A stretch of DNA of 64,000 bases from Dactylorhiza incarnata (GCA_033032865.1 JAWHQI010000170.1:5593501-5657500); one strand, 5' to 3'; counted from the stretch's first letter, positions 11,023-24,500 are shown. The notes: a model not told the origin generated them from the sequence alone. Translations and numbers: made by a program.

Positions 11023-11687
11023 TGTGTACAACCCTCATTCTCTGAGGGTGGACCCACTCAAGGCCACGTAGACAAAAGTCAAAAGTCAAAGGGTCAACAC
11101 AGAGACTAGCAGTCCAAGGCAAAAGCAGAAGAGACATTGGCGAGTATACAGGCAATACTCGCCAGGTAGGCGAGTATTAACCAGAGGAGCTCGTCGCGCG
11201 CAGGAAGCAGTAGAAGCCCTGGGCGAGTATTGGCCCGGCGTGTGCGAGCAACACCCAATACTCGCCAGATGGGCGACTATGACATGGTACTCGTCAAGTA
11301 ACCCATAGCCGTCGGGTTGGGGCTGGGCTATAAAAAGCCCCCTACCCTTTGGTTTTCCTATAAATAGGACCCCAGGGGTACTTGGATTGGCACCTGGACT
11401 TGAGCTTTTGGACCCCGATTTCCGAACTCTCGAGCCCGTCACCCTTGCTTTTAGCCAAGTCGGTGCATTCCCTATACCAAGCTCGGCCACTTTGGTTTTG
11501 GAGGGGAAGACTCTCTTGAGTTTCTAGGTACGTGGTGGGACCTCCCTGCTGGAGCACCTGGGGTGTGCTTATAGTCATTTTCTCTCTCCTATTTTAGCTA
11601 TCCGAGTTGTGGAGTTGGACCGCAGGATCAGTAACCTCGGGCTACATTGAACCGAATTTTGAGGTCAGGATTTTCCTGGCGTCAACA
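11023..11687 (+). repeat. Right LTR of the Tat-type element
   Basis: It begins TGTGTACAACCC after aaagagcgggga and ends GGCGTCAACA, as at 4612-5310. The shared TATA block is near 11358. The right flank starts gtaac; the matching left flank of the compound element is outside the window, so the target duplication cannot be tested. About 35 bp shorter than the left LTR and visibly diverged. Confidence 0.75.
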
Positions 11688-11709
11688 GTAACCATTGCCA
11701 TGCTAAAAA

Positions 11710-11902
11710 TACATGCATTACATTCTATGATGGTGCATGATGTTTTTGTCCAAACACACCATAGTAAAAACGCCGTGCCAAACGAAACCTAAGGCTCTGT
11801 TTGACACAACGACGACGATTGTGAGAGCGCGGTGGTTATGAATCATCGTTCGCGAACGTCTAACCTCACGTAAGGAACAGAAAAGCCATGCCAAACGGAG
11901 CC
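11710..11902. mobile_element. MITE remnants (Harbinger/Tourist-like ends)
   Basis: 11793-11902 runs from ggctctgtttga to tgccaaacggagcc, which are imperfect inverted ends. The bases just before it (11710-11790) end in gccaaacgaaacc and resemble one half of the MITE at 45264. Two damaged copies therefore probably lie end to end. No coding capacity. Confidence 0.5.
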
Positions 11903-11982
11903 AATGCCTAATAACAAATTTAAAAAAACGACTCCACACATTACAATTGATAAATAATTATAGTGGCACGAGGTAATCCACA

Positions 11983-14900
11983 TGTTAGATTTGGGAGAAA
12001 AACATGTAATTGTATATTCATGTATAAAAGAAGGACCTTTGGTGTCTTACATATAGAGCAAGAGGATAGCCCGAAAACAGCACATGCGGTATGAGACTAA
12101 AACATAATATAAAATAATAACATTAATTACATTAATATTAACACCTTCCCTCAAACTCACGGTGGATCATGAATTGAGAGTTTGCTAATGAGATATCGGA
12201 ATCTTGCAGATGTGAGAGGCTTGGTTAGGAAAACCGCAATTTGATCTTCAGATGCAATGAACGGTAGAGAAATAGTGTTGGCGAGGAACTCCTGACGAGT
12301 GAAGTGACAATCAATCTCGATGTGTTTCATCCGTTCATGAAATATAGGAGTAGAGACAATTTGTATAGTACTTCGATTATCACAAAATAAAGGAGTGGGT
12401 CCGGATATCGACACACCAAGATCACAAAGTAGTCGGCGAAGCCAAACGATCTCAATAGTGATGGCATGAAGTCCATGGCACGATACTCGGCCTCAGTGCT
12501 GGAGCGCGCAATGGAGTCCTATTTCTTGATACGCCAGCAGATAAAAGAGTCACCCAGGAAGATACAGAAGCCAGTAGTAGAGCGACGAGTTGCAGCATCC
12601 CCCGTCCAGCCAGCATCGGAGAATGCTCGGAGGGTGAGTGGAGAAGTGTCGGAGAGAAATAGTGAGCGGGTGACAGAGGTGCGCAGATAGCGGAGAATCT
12701 GGAGGACATCGACATAATGAGCCGAGCGAGGAGCTTAGACAAACTGACTGACAAAGCTAACAACATAGGCAATGTCAGGCCTAGTCATGGTAAGATAGAC
12801 TAGCATCCCGAAACGATGCCGATAGCGAGAGACATCCGGGAGAGGTTCACCATCAGTTGGGAGAAGTTTTAGATTGAGCTCGATGAGAGTGTCAATAGTG
12901 TGGGTGTCGGTGAGAGCGGCAGCAGAGAGGATGTCAGAGATATACTTCTGTTGAGAGACAAGGATGCCACGTTTGGACCGAGAAATCTCCAACCCAAGGA
13001 AGTAGCGATGGGGGCCCATGTCCTTCATCTCGAACTGACTGCGGAGGTGCTGTTGAAGAGAGGCAATGGTGGTATGCTCATCGGCAGTGATAATCATATC
13101 ATCCACATATAGAAGAAGGATGACACATCCCTGACCAAAAGTTCGAGTGAACAATACATGATCAGTCTGTCATTCAATAAAGCCGGCCTTGGGAAAAGCA
13201 GTATGAAAGCGCTCAAACCAGGCACGCAGGGCCTGTTTGAGACCATAGAGAGCCCAACGGAGATGACAGGCGTGGCCGGTGGGAACGGAGAGACCCGAGG
13301 GATGAGTCATGTATACCACCTCTGTAAGATCACCATGAAGAAAAACATTAGTGACATCCATCTGATGGAGAGGCCAATTGCAGGCAGCAACAACCGCAAG
13401 TAAGGTGCGCACGGTTGTCATACGAGAAATCAGTGCAAAGGTCTCATCGTAGTCGATCCCATGCTCCTGTAAGAACCCACGAGCAACTAATCGGGCTTTG
13501 TGTTGTTCAATAGACTCGTCCGGGAGAGTCTTGATCTTGAATAACCATTTGCAGCTGATAGGAGTTACGCTAGGGGGCAGGGGACGAGGTCTCAGGTATG
13601 AGTTCAGTGGAAAGTTTGAAGTTCAGTGGTCTTGGCTTGCTGCCATTCAGGATGTTCAACTGCCCCTCGGTATGACTGAGGCTCCTGGTGGGAGTGGAGA
13701 GCAGTGAGGAAGGCTTGAAAGGTAGGGGAACATGAGATAGTTGTGGTGAGAGCAGATGGTTAATACATGTCAGGACTGTGGTCGTAGCGAGCAGGAGGGT
13801 GTCGAGGGCGAGCAGGGTTACGCCGAGGAGGAGCAGGATCCACGTGCGGAGAGGCGGACGGAGGAGCGTCGGACAAAACCGTATCAGAAGGAGCTTGAGC
13901 GGAAGGGGTAGCTGTAGTAGAAGGGGGTTCCGTGGGCAAAGGAGGAGCTGAAGTGGATGGAGGATCCTCGGCCGGAGGACTAGCTAGGACCGGGATAGGA
14001 GGGACAATTTGGGTCCTGGGACGAGTGGGTATAGGGGGAAGTTGCGAAAGGGAGAGCGGTGGAGCAGTGGAGGTTTGGGCGGGAAATGTTGCTGGATTTG
14101 TCGTGGAGGAGAAGAACATCTCATGTTCAAGGAAGGAGACATGCCGAGAGATGCGGATGCGGCGAGTCACTGGGTCGTAACAACGATATCCTTTGTGGTA
14201 AGCACTGAGGCCTAAGTGCACACAACGAGCTGAGCGAGTAGAGAGTTTGGTGCGTTCAGTAACAAGGAGGAGAACAAAGCAGGTGCACCCAAACGTGCAA
14301 AGAGAGGCGTAGGTTGGTGGGCGTGAGTACAATCGTTCATAAGGAGCGACTCCAGAGAGGGTCGAGGAGGGAGTGATATTGATAAGGTGAACAATGGTGA
14401 GAACATCTTCGGTCCAGAAAGAGTGAGGAGCAGAGGCAGAGATGAGAAGAGCAAGAGCAGTTTCGATGATGTGATGATATTTCCGTTCAGCAACCCCATT
14501 TTATTCGTGGGTGTGTGGGCAAGACTGCTGATGGATGGTGTCATGAGAGTGGGTGAGGTCGCACATGATGGAGGAGAGAAACTCCTGAGCACAATCAGAG
14601 CGAAAGATCTCAATCCGACGCCCAAACTAGGTGTGAAGTATTGCGGTGAAAGTGTGATAAACAGTTGATAATTCAGACCGTTACCGAAGAAGATAAACCC
14701 AAGAGCAGCAGGAGAAATCATCAATAAAACTCACATAATACAAATATCCAAAATGAGAAGCAATCGGGGTCGGACCCCAAATATCAGAGTGGACTAAGCA
14801 AAGGGGGTGGTTGTTTGAGAAACACTGTTGGAAAATGGTAGAGGAAGGTGTTTTGCCAAACGACATCCCGTACAAACAGAGAGGGGGGAAGAAGAGACCC

Positions 14901-16901
14901 GACCCAAAGTTCCTGAACGGATAACACTTTAGAGTCGGTCATTAGACAAATGACCTAAACGTCTGTGCCACAAGTTGGCATCAGAGGTAACAGAGAGAGC
15001 TAAAGCTGACGAAGATGAGGAGGGCGGAACGTGAAGATACTCCATCTGATACATGCCACCAGTCCTACGACCCTATCCAATCCTCTGAGCCGTCCGTGAA
15101 TCCTGCACAACACAAGCAGAGGAATAGAATGAAATAGTCAGACCAAGATCACAAAGAGAGCTGATAAAAATAAGATTCATGTGTAGGCGAGGGGCATGGT
15201 GAATGTTTGAGAGAGTAAGGTGACCGGGAGGGCCAGATGTCGGGGTGATCGATCCGGACTGCAAAATAGGGACATAACTCCCATCAGCCGTGGTGACCTG
15301 AAGGTGAGTAGGGGGGGGGGGGGTATAGTTGGTGAGGGTGCTGGAGTCGGAGGTAAGGTGGCAGGAGGCCCCAGAGTCAAAATACCAAGGCGTAGTTGGT
15401 GAAACTTGAACAACAGTAGTACCATAGACGGCTGACAGGCTAGTGACAGCAGAAGAGCTGTCGGGAGTGGTGGGAGTGGTGGGCTGAAGCAGAGGAGACT
15501 GAAGGAGTAACTCCTCTAGTCGTTGAAGTTGATCTGCAACAACAGCTGTAGGATGAGGAGGCGTGGCGGGTGATCCGGGGCATGACCACGACCGTCATGA
15601 CAGTTGTCACGCTGTCTGTGCTCACGGGATGTGGGGGATGAGTAGGACATTCGAACTTCATGTGCCCCTTCTTCTTACAGTAGTTCTAGGTAACATGGTC
15701 GTCGCGTGATCGGATGGCAAGAGCAGTGTCGATCCCAGGAGCAGATGGGAGGACCACGGGAGGACAGAGACGGGCCTCTTCATCAAGCAGGGCAATCAAG
15801 GCTTCATCCAAGCTAGGAAGAGGAACCCGATGAAGGAGCTGGGCTGTAAGAAGAGCAAACTCGGGACGCATAGCAGCGAAGAACAGATGGAGATGACCCT
15901 CAGAGAGGTGGCGCTGAAATTCTAAGGAACGAGGACAACCACATGGTAGGGGGATCATGGAGTCCAATTCATGCTAGAGAGTGTTCATCGTGGTGAAAAG
16001 GTCCTAAATGGAGCGCCCCTTCCTGTCGAGCAGACTGAGAGTCGCATATGAGACGATGACGCCGTGCTCCACCGCGGGTGACAAACTGATCCCGAAGATA
16101 TTCCCACATGATGCGAGCTGAGGACAAACAACCGATGGAGGTGAGGAGCGGATGAGCAACACACTCCAGGATGTAAGCCCGAATGGCTTGATCGCGACGC
16201 CGTCAAAGGGTGCCATCATCTGGAGTGGTGGCGGGTACGGTGGTGCTGTCAGAGCTGGCAGTAGCGGTAGAGGTCGCATCGATGGGAGGAGCACCAGTGA
16301 TGTGATCCCAGAGATCACGAGAGGACAGAGCGGCTTCGACAGTGAGAGCCTAATCCGACCAGTCGCTGGCCGTGGCGAGTTGGAAGGACGTGGCCTTCAA
16401 AGATGACGAGATCAAAGGGATAGTAGCCATGGAGACGGGCGGACAGGCGACAGGGGACTGGCGGTTTGGCAGGTTGCTGGCAGAGGTCGTGGGAGCGGGC
16501 TAAGGGCGCGAGTGGCCTTGGGGGGAGGCGCGAGCTGGGGGCAGCGAGTGGCCTAGGGGGTGCGAGCTGGGGGGGGGGCGCAAGCTGGGGGCGCGAGTGG
16601 CCTAGGGGGGAGGCGCGAGTGGCCTGGGGAGCTGGGGGCGCGAGTGGCCTCGCGGGAGCGGACAGGCGAGTGGTCTCGCGGGCGGGGCTGGAGGTTACAG
16701 ATTGCGATTAATTAAAAAAACAATAATTAAGCGGGACCTAGCGCTGATACCATGTTAGATTTGGGAGAAAAACATGTAATTGTATATTCATCTATGAAAG
16801 AATTACCCTTGGGGTCTTACATATAGAGCAAGAGAAGAGCCTGAAAACACCACAGGCGGTGTGAGACTAAAATAGAATATAAAATAATAATATTAATTAC
16901 A
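11983..16901 (-). mobile_element. Decayed Ty1/Copia retrotransposon, 149 bp LTRs
   Basis: LTRs lie at 11983-12131 and 16753-16901 (plus-strand TGTTAG...TTACA), with about 15 mismatches by eye. On the minus strand the 5' LTR is the right one and is followed directly by TGGTATCAGCGC, a one-mismatch initiator-Met tRNA primer site (16741-16752). A purine tract next to the left LTR (complement of caccttccctcaaactc) fits the polypurine tract. No matching 5 bp target duplication is seen (ccaca versus ttaaa). Coding order on the minus strand is gag, protease, integrase, RT, RNase H. Confidence 0.9.
12157..16430 (-). pseudogene. Copia gag-pol remnant
   Basis: Reading starts at ATG 16430 with a short gag and then passes many frameshifts and stops. 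Recognisable parts in order are a gag-like Pro/Ser-rich region (16.4-15.1 kb), integrase C-terminal side (14875-13760, with GCTCFVLL and HVSFLEHEMFF), RT (13421-13170, with [14 protein letters not shown]), the YVDD active-site block (13154-12735, LLYVDDMIIT) and RNase H end (12414-12157, FCDNRSTIQIV and the downstream FHERMKHIEIDCHF). The pieces lie in different frames, so no full polyprotein can be made. Between the gag start and the 5' LTR, 16490-16690 holds G-rich repeats of gggcgcgagtggcct. Confidence 0.85.
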
Positions 16902-17230
16902 TTAAACCAAAGACAAGTAGAGTAAACCATAAACTAACCCCAACGGAGGGGCTAAATTGTTTGTGTGAGTAGCGCACTTAAGATCATGGTGTGGAACCTC
17001 TAATCCCGCTGTCTATGTCTGCTAGCACGATTTTCCGCGCATGATTGATCTAAAATATAGTCAATATTTAATACGATCGTAGTGTATAAATACGGACGTA
17101 TATTTTCACAGTTGATCTCCGCCATTGGAATCACGGTCATACGACTCAATTTGCTTCCGCATGGTCATCTTTTTTTATCACCGTGTGTTACCCGCACGTA
17201 AATATCTCTCGAATGAAGTAGTGATAACAT
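16902..17230. other. Spacer without recognised feature
   Basis: Short intergenic stretch between the Copia element and the solo LTR. I see no ORF, repeat or RNA gene in it. Confidence 0.5.
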
Positions 17231-18064
17231 TGTTGAAACCGTCAACCGGTCTCAAGAGGAGTTTGGACCCAGAGGGGGGTTGTAGCCTACACCTACTTGT
17301 CCCTCACTGGCTCACTTGATTAATAATGAAAAAGAATGAATAGACCCAAAACTGCAGCAAGGAGGTCTCGTCACACACATGGAAGATCTTAAGATCTTAG
17401 AGATCTTAAGATCTTAGAGATCTTAGAGGTCTCGGCTCACTTGATTAATCAATGCTAAAATGGGCACCTTCGAGGGCTAGGAGCCAATCCAAATCAACCT
17501 GAGGAGGAGATAGCCCAAAGATTGGATCTCCTCCAAGGTGCCCTTAAGAGTCTATTTATAGTTTTTCTACTCTAGTCTGCAAATAACTTCATTCCGCCTT
17601 TTGGTTTTACTAAACGCACCCCAAACTGGTCTGCTAATAGCAAAACTCCGCTGTTCTGAAGGGCTATTAGCAGCCCACAAAGGATATCTGGGTTAATTTA
17701 CCTCTGGGCCCTGCTGGGCGAGTGGTCCGTGGAGGCACCACTCGCCAGACTAGGTTCTCTAGATCGTGCTAGGCGAGTGGTCTGTGAGGACACCACTCGA
17801 CAGGTCCCTGGCCTCCCGGGCGAGTGGGGTTCCACCCCCCCCCCCCCCCCCCCCCCCCCCCCACCACACACACACACACACATTCGCCTGGAAGCCCGCG
17901 CATCAGAACTCCTAGGCGGGCGAGTGCTTGGTGAACGAGGATTGCACTCACCCCCTTCCACCATCTAGGGCGAAAGCCCCTCTGACTTGGGCGAATGCCC
18001 CCCAAAGGTGAACTTTGGTTCCTGGGGCCCGGGGGGGCCCACTCGACGAATACAGGGTTGTACA
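17231..18064 (-). mobile_element. Solo LTR (gypsy, Tat-like) with perfect target duplication
   Basis: On the minus strand it runs TGTACAACCCTG...TTTCAACA. It is flanked by the same 5 bp, aacat, at 17226-17230 and 18065-18069. The start resembles the Tat LTR start at 4612 (TGTACAACCC, then a GGGCCC block). A minus-strand TATA box (ctataaataga) is at about 17558. No internal region is present, so this is the product of LTR-LTR recombination. It contains a run of 28 C (17835-17862) next to a CA repeat, and a short tandem palindrome of atcttaagatcttagag (about 17388-17432). Confidence 0.8.
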
Positions 18065-20770
18065 AACATCATAATTGATTATAGAATATATAGTACACGG
18101 TCCTTATGCAAGACCATCAAAATCGTCTTGGTTGTCCGATCTTTATACAAGAAAAAAAGTGAAAGAGAGAGAGTGAGAGAATTTAATTTTTGTTATACTA
18201 GATCTCTTAAACCTACTCAAATAGATATACAAAAAATAAGGGAGAGAGGAGAGACCGGCAAGTGAGGTATTTTCTTTAAAAAAAAAATCATTTGTTATTA
18301 GGGGTCTATAAAAAAGTGTTTCCTTGCTTTTCTTTTCAATCGCATGGGCGGAGCCTGAAAGCGCGCATTTGGGACCTCACGGGCGTAACCTGCAAGCTTG
18401 TATACACACCTAAAGCATCCACAGATGGACAACTTATTTGCAGGCGAGAGCATTCGTGCAGCGTAGCCCCGTACATGACTGCTATATACAAGATAGAGAG
18501 ATAGAGAGAGAATATTCTTTGGCCAAAATGTATGGAATTGATTTGAGAATATAATTGCATTTGTTTCTACTACTAAAAAATCATTTTTATTTATCAAATT
18601 CAAAGGCACTATACATTAATATCCAAGCATATATTGATGATTAACAAGAGTCCATGCTCACATCTTCTTCATTTAGGGAAGAAGAAGAAGAAAATGAAGT
18701 CAACTGGCAATGGAGATGAAGAAGACTAAAGAGTCAACGGGGTGAATAAACTAATGCAGACATCATCATAGAGTCAACGGGGTGAATAAACTAATGCTGC
18801 CCCCGCTCAAATTTTAATGATTCTTTGAAAGAAGAGTAACTTCTTACGTATGCATTTGAGATTTTTGTGGTTTGTTTTAAATTTGTCTCATTTTGAAAGA
18901 TTCAATTAGAAACATATATCCAACGTTAGACACTTTGAAACACTACTCATCCTCATACTCATTAGCATAGGTGCATCGTGGCTGCGCCGGCGCACGACCG
19001 TTATTCTCGGTAAATGGGCTCTGCTCATCTGCGGCTCTTTTAGGTGCCCACGGACATTTGAAATGCAACTATTGCTCATATCACACACATCACAGTTGCA
19101 CAGGAGTTACGCGGGGCATGACTGTTCTTTGAGAGAAAACGGGCTCCGCTAATCTGCGACTATAAGCTTGTGCGCATGGACTCAAAGTAGAGGGGGCCGC
19201 GTGGGTCACGCTCATCCTTCTCCCTCTCTTTCTCTTCCTCCCCCCTCTCTCTCTCTCTCTCTCTCCTCATATCTAATGTCATGATCTCTCAACAAATTAA
19301 TTTTATTTTTAGTCTCGATGGGTTCCCCAAAAATACTTCGATTTAATCGGAGATTTTTTGCCGCAACCTTGACCGGCACTCCAAAAGAGGGGGGCGGCGT
19401 TCGCCCCGCAGCCGGCGGCTCCGCGGCCTCCGCACGACTGGAGGCAGCGTAGGTGCACGGCCTCCGCGCGACCGGAGGCCGCACAGGCGTAGAGCCAGCG
19501 CGGGCCGCGCTGCCTCCGCGTGCTGAAGGTCGTGCGGCGCCGCAGAGGGACGCGGGGGCCGGGAGCCTCGTGCTCTCCGCAAGGCCTCCTGCCACCGCGC
19601 ACACCACTCGTCGCTCACCTCCACTCCACGACATGCTCCCGCCGCTCACCTCTGCACTCGTCGCGCTCACCGCCGTCGTCGCCTCCCGCAGCCGCGCTCC
19701 CCTCCTGTCGTTGCGTGCACCTCCCATCGCTCACCTCTACTCCCCGACACGCTCCCGTTGCTCACCTCCACGCCCCGGCCGCACGCCCCCGTCGCTCACC
19801 TCCACGCCAACGCGTGCTCCCGTCATTCACCTCTACGCCAATGCGTGCTCCAGTCACTCAACTCCACGCCACCGCACTCTCCCGTCGCTCACCTCCACGC
19901 CATCGCACTCTCCCGAGTCTTTCCTCGAAGATTTCTCAGAGATCTCATTCGGTGTTTGAAGATTCTTACGAAGATCTCTTTCGGCGTACAAAGATCTCTT
20001 TCGGCATCCGAATATCCTTCTTCGGTGTTCAAAGACTCCTTTGAAGACAGCTTGAAGATTTCCTTCGGTCCTGGAAGGTCCGCTCAAAAACGGCTCGAAG
20101 ATTTCCTTCGGCTTCGTGCTTCGAGTCCAATGTTTTCGTTGCTGCGTTCATCCTCCCAGACTGCTCCCGAGCGTACTTCTCTGAGCTCCGCTCCAAGCAA
20201 CTCCCGAGATCCAGAAAACTTATTGTAACGAGCTGTGTCATGTCACCCTCGAGAAATAACTTCTTGTAACGACCTGTGATTTTTCCTTTTCCGGGTTTTT
20301 TCATGTGAAATGTTCTGCTGTCAACTGTTGGTTCATTCTATGCCTGTTTTCGCGTTCAGCTCACTCTCGAGCTGAGACGATTTAGTTCGACCTAGCTGTG
20401 AGAGCGTTGAGCGACCCATAACAAGGCTAATTACCCTTTTTTTATTCTTGAAAACATAGAACAACCCTCTCTCCTATAGGTTTAAGACACCTAGACAAAA
20501 TTTTCCCCTCTCTCTGTCTATTCCTCGTACATCTCTACCGTTAATTGATCTCAAACCATCGTTGTTAACATTCGAATCCGAACATACATTATCTCATGTG
20601 TATACTAGAACTCGTGCATGAATATTGCTCTTGCGGACGAACGAGGCCTGTTTGTTCGTGATTGTTTTCGGCGAGCAAATGCCTAGAGCTCTCTTGTAGG
20701 TTTAGGTGATTGCCGCACTTGATGGTGAAAGACCTAGAACTCCTCTGGCTCTCATATAGGTTTAGGAGAC
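18065..20770. other. Intergenic DNA without recognised gene
   Basis: A direct repeat of agagtcaacggggtgaataa occurs at 18729 and 18771. CT-rich runs occur near 19220-19265. Between 19370 and 20230 a GC-rich stretch keeps several frames open on both strands, with tandem 'gctcacctccacgcc' (19610-19910) and then repeated 'gaagatttccttcgg' motifs (19925-20115). No frame has a recognisable domain and the openness follows from base composition, so I do not call a gene. Confidence 0.6.
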
Positions 20771-20773
20771 TTA

Positions 20774-20989
20774 GGCTCTGTTTGGCGTGGAGGTTGGAGG
20801 AGCGGCGGATTGGAGGAGCGGCGGTTGGAGGAGTGATCCGCAATCGTGGGTACATAGCGGCGTTTTTCCGCTGATTCAACGGAGGCGCTGCAAACCACGC
20901 CCCGCATCCGCTCCGCCAAACAGAAAACTTTCCACGACTACGAATCAAAAATCACTCTCTGATCCGCAGCCGCTCCGCCAAACAGAGCC
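20774..20989. mobile_element. MITE, PIF/Harbinger (Tourist)-type
   Basis: 216 bp with inverted ends GGCTCTGTTTGGC and GCCAAACAGAGCC, flanked by the 3 bp duplication tta (20771-20773 and 20990-20992). These are the hallmarks of Tourist/Harbinger MITEs. The interior is GC-rich with 'ggaggagcggcgg' repeats. It lies about 560 bp upstream of the kinase start codon, so it may sit in or near that promoter. Confidence 0.85.
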
Positions 20990-21174
20990 TTAGAGAGAAA
21001 TATTAACATTCAAAATGTGCATATTTCTCGTACGGACAAACCAACAAATTAACAGGACAAATATTTGACTTGATCGGGTCGAGCCGGGCCGGGCCGGCCC
21101 AGGCCGGTCTAATTCTGGATTGGGCTGGTCAAATAGCAAGGGAGCAAGATCTAGTAGGGATAACAATAGCATCA

Positions 21175-21546
21175 TCAAATATATATATATATATATTAAA
21201 TTAAATTAGGGGTTAGTTCGTAATACTCGCTCGTAGAACACTGGGAGTTCGGGGATTTTTTTTCTTCTTCCGGGAAGTCACTTCCTTCGCTTCCACTCCG
21301 TGCCCTAGCTGAAGTAACGCTCGAGCAAACCTAGAGGAAGATCAAGCATTTATTTTTTTTAGGGTTTCTCTCGTCATTTCAATCTTAAGGACCTCGAATC
21401 CTAGGAGGGGATCTTCTTCCTCTTTCTTGGCTATCGATTCCCTCACATTCCGCATGGAATCCGACGATAGAGGAGGTACCCGATTGCTTCGCCGTGGAAA
21501 CATAGCCCTCAAAGCCTAGGCGTCGGCGGGTTCGTATCCCGAAGCC
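21175..21546 (+). promoter_or_regulatory. Upstream region and 5' leader of the kinase gene
   Basis: A run of (ta)n at 21178-21197 is followed by pyrimidine-rich sequence (tttttttcttcttcc, about 21256) and then the start codon in the context gaagccATGGGT (21547). The transcription start cannot be fixed from sequence. The TA run could act as a TATA element or be a simple microsatellite. Confidence 0.35.
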
Positions 21547-24500
21547 ATGGGTTGCATCTGCGCCAAGCCTTTCGGTAGCCATGATGATTTAAGGCGGAGC
21601 CCAATGGCGCGGCCGGTTAATCCCGGGCCGCAGCCGGTTCACCCCGCGGATGTGATCGCTCAGGCGAAACTCTCTGCGGCGGTGGCCTCTTCGGGGCAGG
21701 AAATTGTGGCCGTTCGTTGGACTGCGGCGACGACGATGGCCGCCAGGAAACAGGGAAGCCGGGTGGACAGTGTGAACGCTCGGGATGTGGAGATGCGGCG
21801 GGAAAGGCAGGTCCATCCTAGCCTTGAGCATGTTCGGGTGATGAGCGGCATTCCGAGGGAGGTGGAAGGGGAGCAGGTTGCGGCGGGGTGGCCGCCCTGG
21901 CTTGCCGCAGTAGCAGGAGAGGCGATTCATGGATGGGTTCCTCGCAGGGCTGAATCATTCGAGAAGCTCGACAAAGTAAGATTGGTGGTGGATAGCCTGG
22001 TTCTCAATTTGCTTATAATTTTGTTTTATCTGAATTTTCCAGTAATGTTATTGCTTACATGGGGATGAACAGTAGTTTTTAAAAAAAAATCTGGCCTTTT
22101 TATAGCATCTTTCTGAAAAGTTTTGGGTTTGGACATAAATTCTGTTGGATTGTTTTTTGTCAAGATGATATTTATCCTGAAAAGGGTAAAGTGCGATTAT
22201 AATTTGAAAGGTTAGATATAAATACCACTTCTGTCTGCCTAGGAGCTAAAACAAACAGTATTTTCTTCAAATATGAGGAAGTAGAGAGGTTGATAACTTC
22301 ATTGCCAGTAATGGATTTTCATGATTGAATGCAAATAAGAATGATAATAGGTGGACTGTTGATAAAAAAAGCTTGATTTATTCCGGGGATTTGTAGAAAT
22401 ACTGATTTAGCGTAAAGGCCTAAAATTGATGGCATCCTTTTGGCTCATCTCCCTTTTTTGATACAGTATTTTTAGAGTTCCGAAAGTTTTATAAATGATG
22501 TGAGCGCTTTTCGCTGACCGTTTATCCTACTATAAAGCAAGCATAAGGTATAATCCAATGAAAGACTTAGGAATGCTCATCTTCAATAGTGGGTTTGAGA
22601 AATTAGAAAGACATGATCACCGTGGAGCATGTTGGGTTTTTGAATACAACAGCTTGGTTTGTAAATATATCTTGTATATATTGCTCCGTTTAGGTCTTTT
22701 TATTTGGATTGGGGAGAAGATCAACAATTATCATCTCATTGAACATTAGTCTTTGATTTGTATCTCCACTGATTCCTATTTGGAGAGCCAACTATAGCAA
22801 TAAATATTTACTGCCTGAACTTTTCTCCTAGTGGCCCAAAGAGTGCGTGCGACTTGTGCTTTGATTTTTTGATTATTTTATGTAAGGTTAGTCTTTTTTA
22901 ATTTCATCAATTAAGCATGGAGCATAGATGAGATTACATAATTGCTTTGTTGGAGGTACAAGACAATATACCTTGATATTATTTACTGTGTAAATTTGCT
23001 ATTAATTGCTAATATTCGTGCCTAAGATTTGTGTTAACTTGCTATAATCATACTGATATATTTAATTATAGTTTAAACCTAGAAATCAAGCATGATGTAA
23101 ACTTTGCATGATGATGTTGATACACGACTATGGCATGCGCCAAGTATTTTATGGAAAAGGTAGATATTGGGGATGAACTCTGAGATAATTTGTGTACCGG
23201 AGTTTCTAATGGAAGTTTCAATAAAATTCCACTCGCACCATAGTTTCTAATGGCCTCCCCTCACATATGTCATGAAGGGTTATGAGGAAACGGGTCGTTT
23301 GGGACCATAATATAGTACTTCATGATACGGTCACCCTCCACTCTCACCATAGCTTCATATTTTGATTTCAACTGATATGGGTCATCCATGATTGAATTTC
23401 CTGTGCTCCCATGGAGATCAAAATCTTGGTTAAAACTGTTTTGAACATTTCAAGAATTTGTGACTATCTGCATGTTAATTGTATTAAGTTCCATATCGTG
23501 ATAGATTAGATATAGATGCGCAAATCCTTTAGTTGGAACTTGGAATGCAATTTTCTTCTATTCTTCATAGCAACCTATTTCCTTAGCCCTATTTTTCAGT
23601 CAAGAGGGAGTGTATTCTCTGTTGACAATGGTCTTGGTAACATCTGAATTTTTCCTAGAATTTTTTCTATCCTTTGTGATCTCTTATGGAAATCTTCATA
23701 TTGCAGATAGGTCAAGGAACCTACAGTAATGTGTACAGGGCTCGTGACCTTGATAATGGAAAAATTGTTGCACTAAAGAAAGTACGGTTTGATAGTCTGG
23801 AGCCTGAAAGTGTACGCTTCATGGCTAGGGAGATTCACATCCTGCGAAGACTTGATCATCCAAATGTAGTAAGGCTTGAGGGCTTAGTAACATCACACAT
23901 GTCTTGCAGTTTATACCTTGTTTTTGAGTACATGGAGCATGATCTTGCTGGTCTTGCTTGTTATCCTGGTATCAAATTCACAGAACCACAGGTAACATAG
24001 ATGTACATCAGCCTTTTTGTTTTGGAGTTTTTTTTGTATTATTTATTCTAAAATGGGCTTCACTTCATGAGTGAGTGTAGAAATAAGCCTCCATGACCAT
24101 AATTCAAACAATGTTTTATGTATCAGGTAAAATGTTACATGCAGCAGCTGCTGTGTGGTCTTGATCATTGTCACACACGAGGTGTCCTGCATCGGGATAT
24201 AAAGGGTTCCAACCTTTTGATTGACAACAATGGCATTTTAAAGATTGCAGATTTTGGCCTGGCAAGTTTCTTTGATCCTGAGCAACACCAATTATTAACG
24301 AGTCGTGTGGTCACTTTATGGTACCGACCTCCTGAGCTTTTGCTTGGTGCTACTAACTATGGTGTTGCTGTTGATTTATGGAGTACTGGTTGCATCCTTG
24401 CTGAACTTTATGCTGGCAAGCCTATAATGCCTGGAAGGACAGAGGTATCTTCCCTTCATCATTGAACCAGGAAAAAAAACATTGGGTACTAATATCACCA

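Noticed and set aside
19453..20228. Overlapping Arg/Ala/Pro- and Ser/Pro-rich frames on both strands
   Set aside because: GC-rich repeated 'ctcacctccacgcc' sequence keeps all frames open. No domain or splice structure could be supported.
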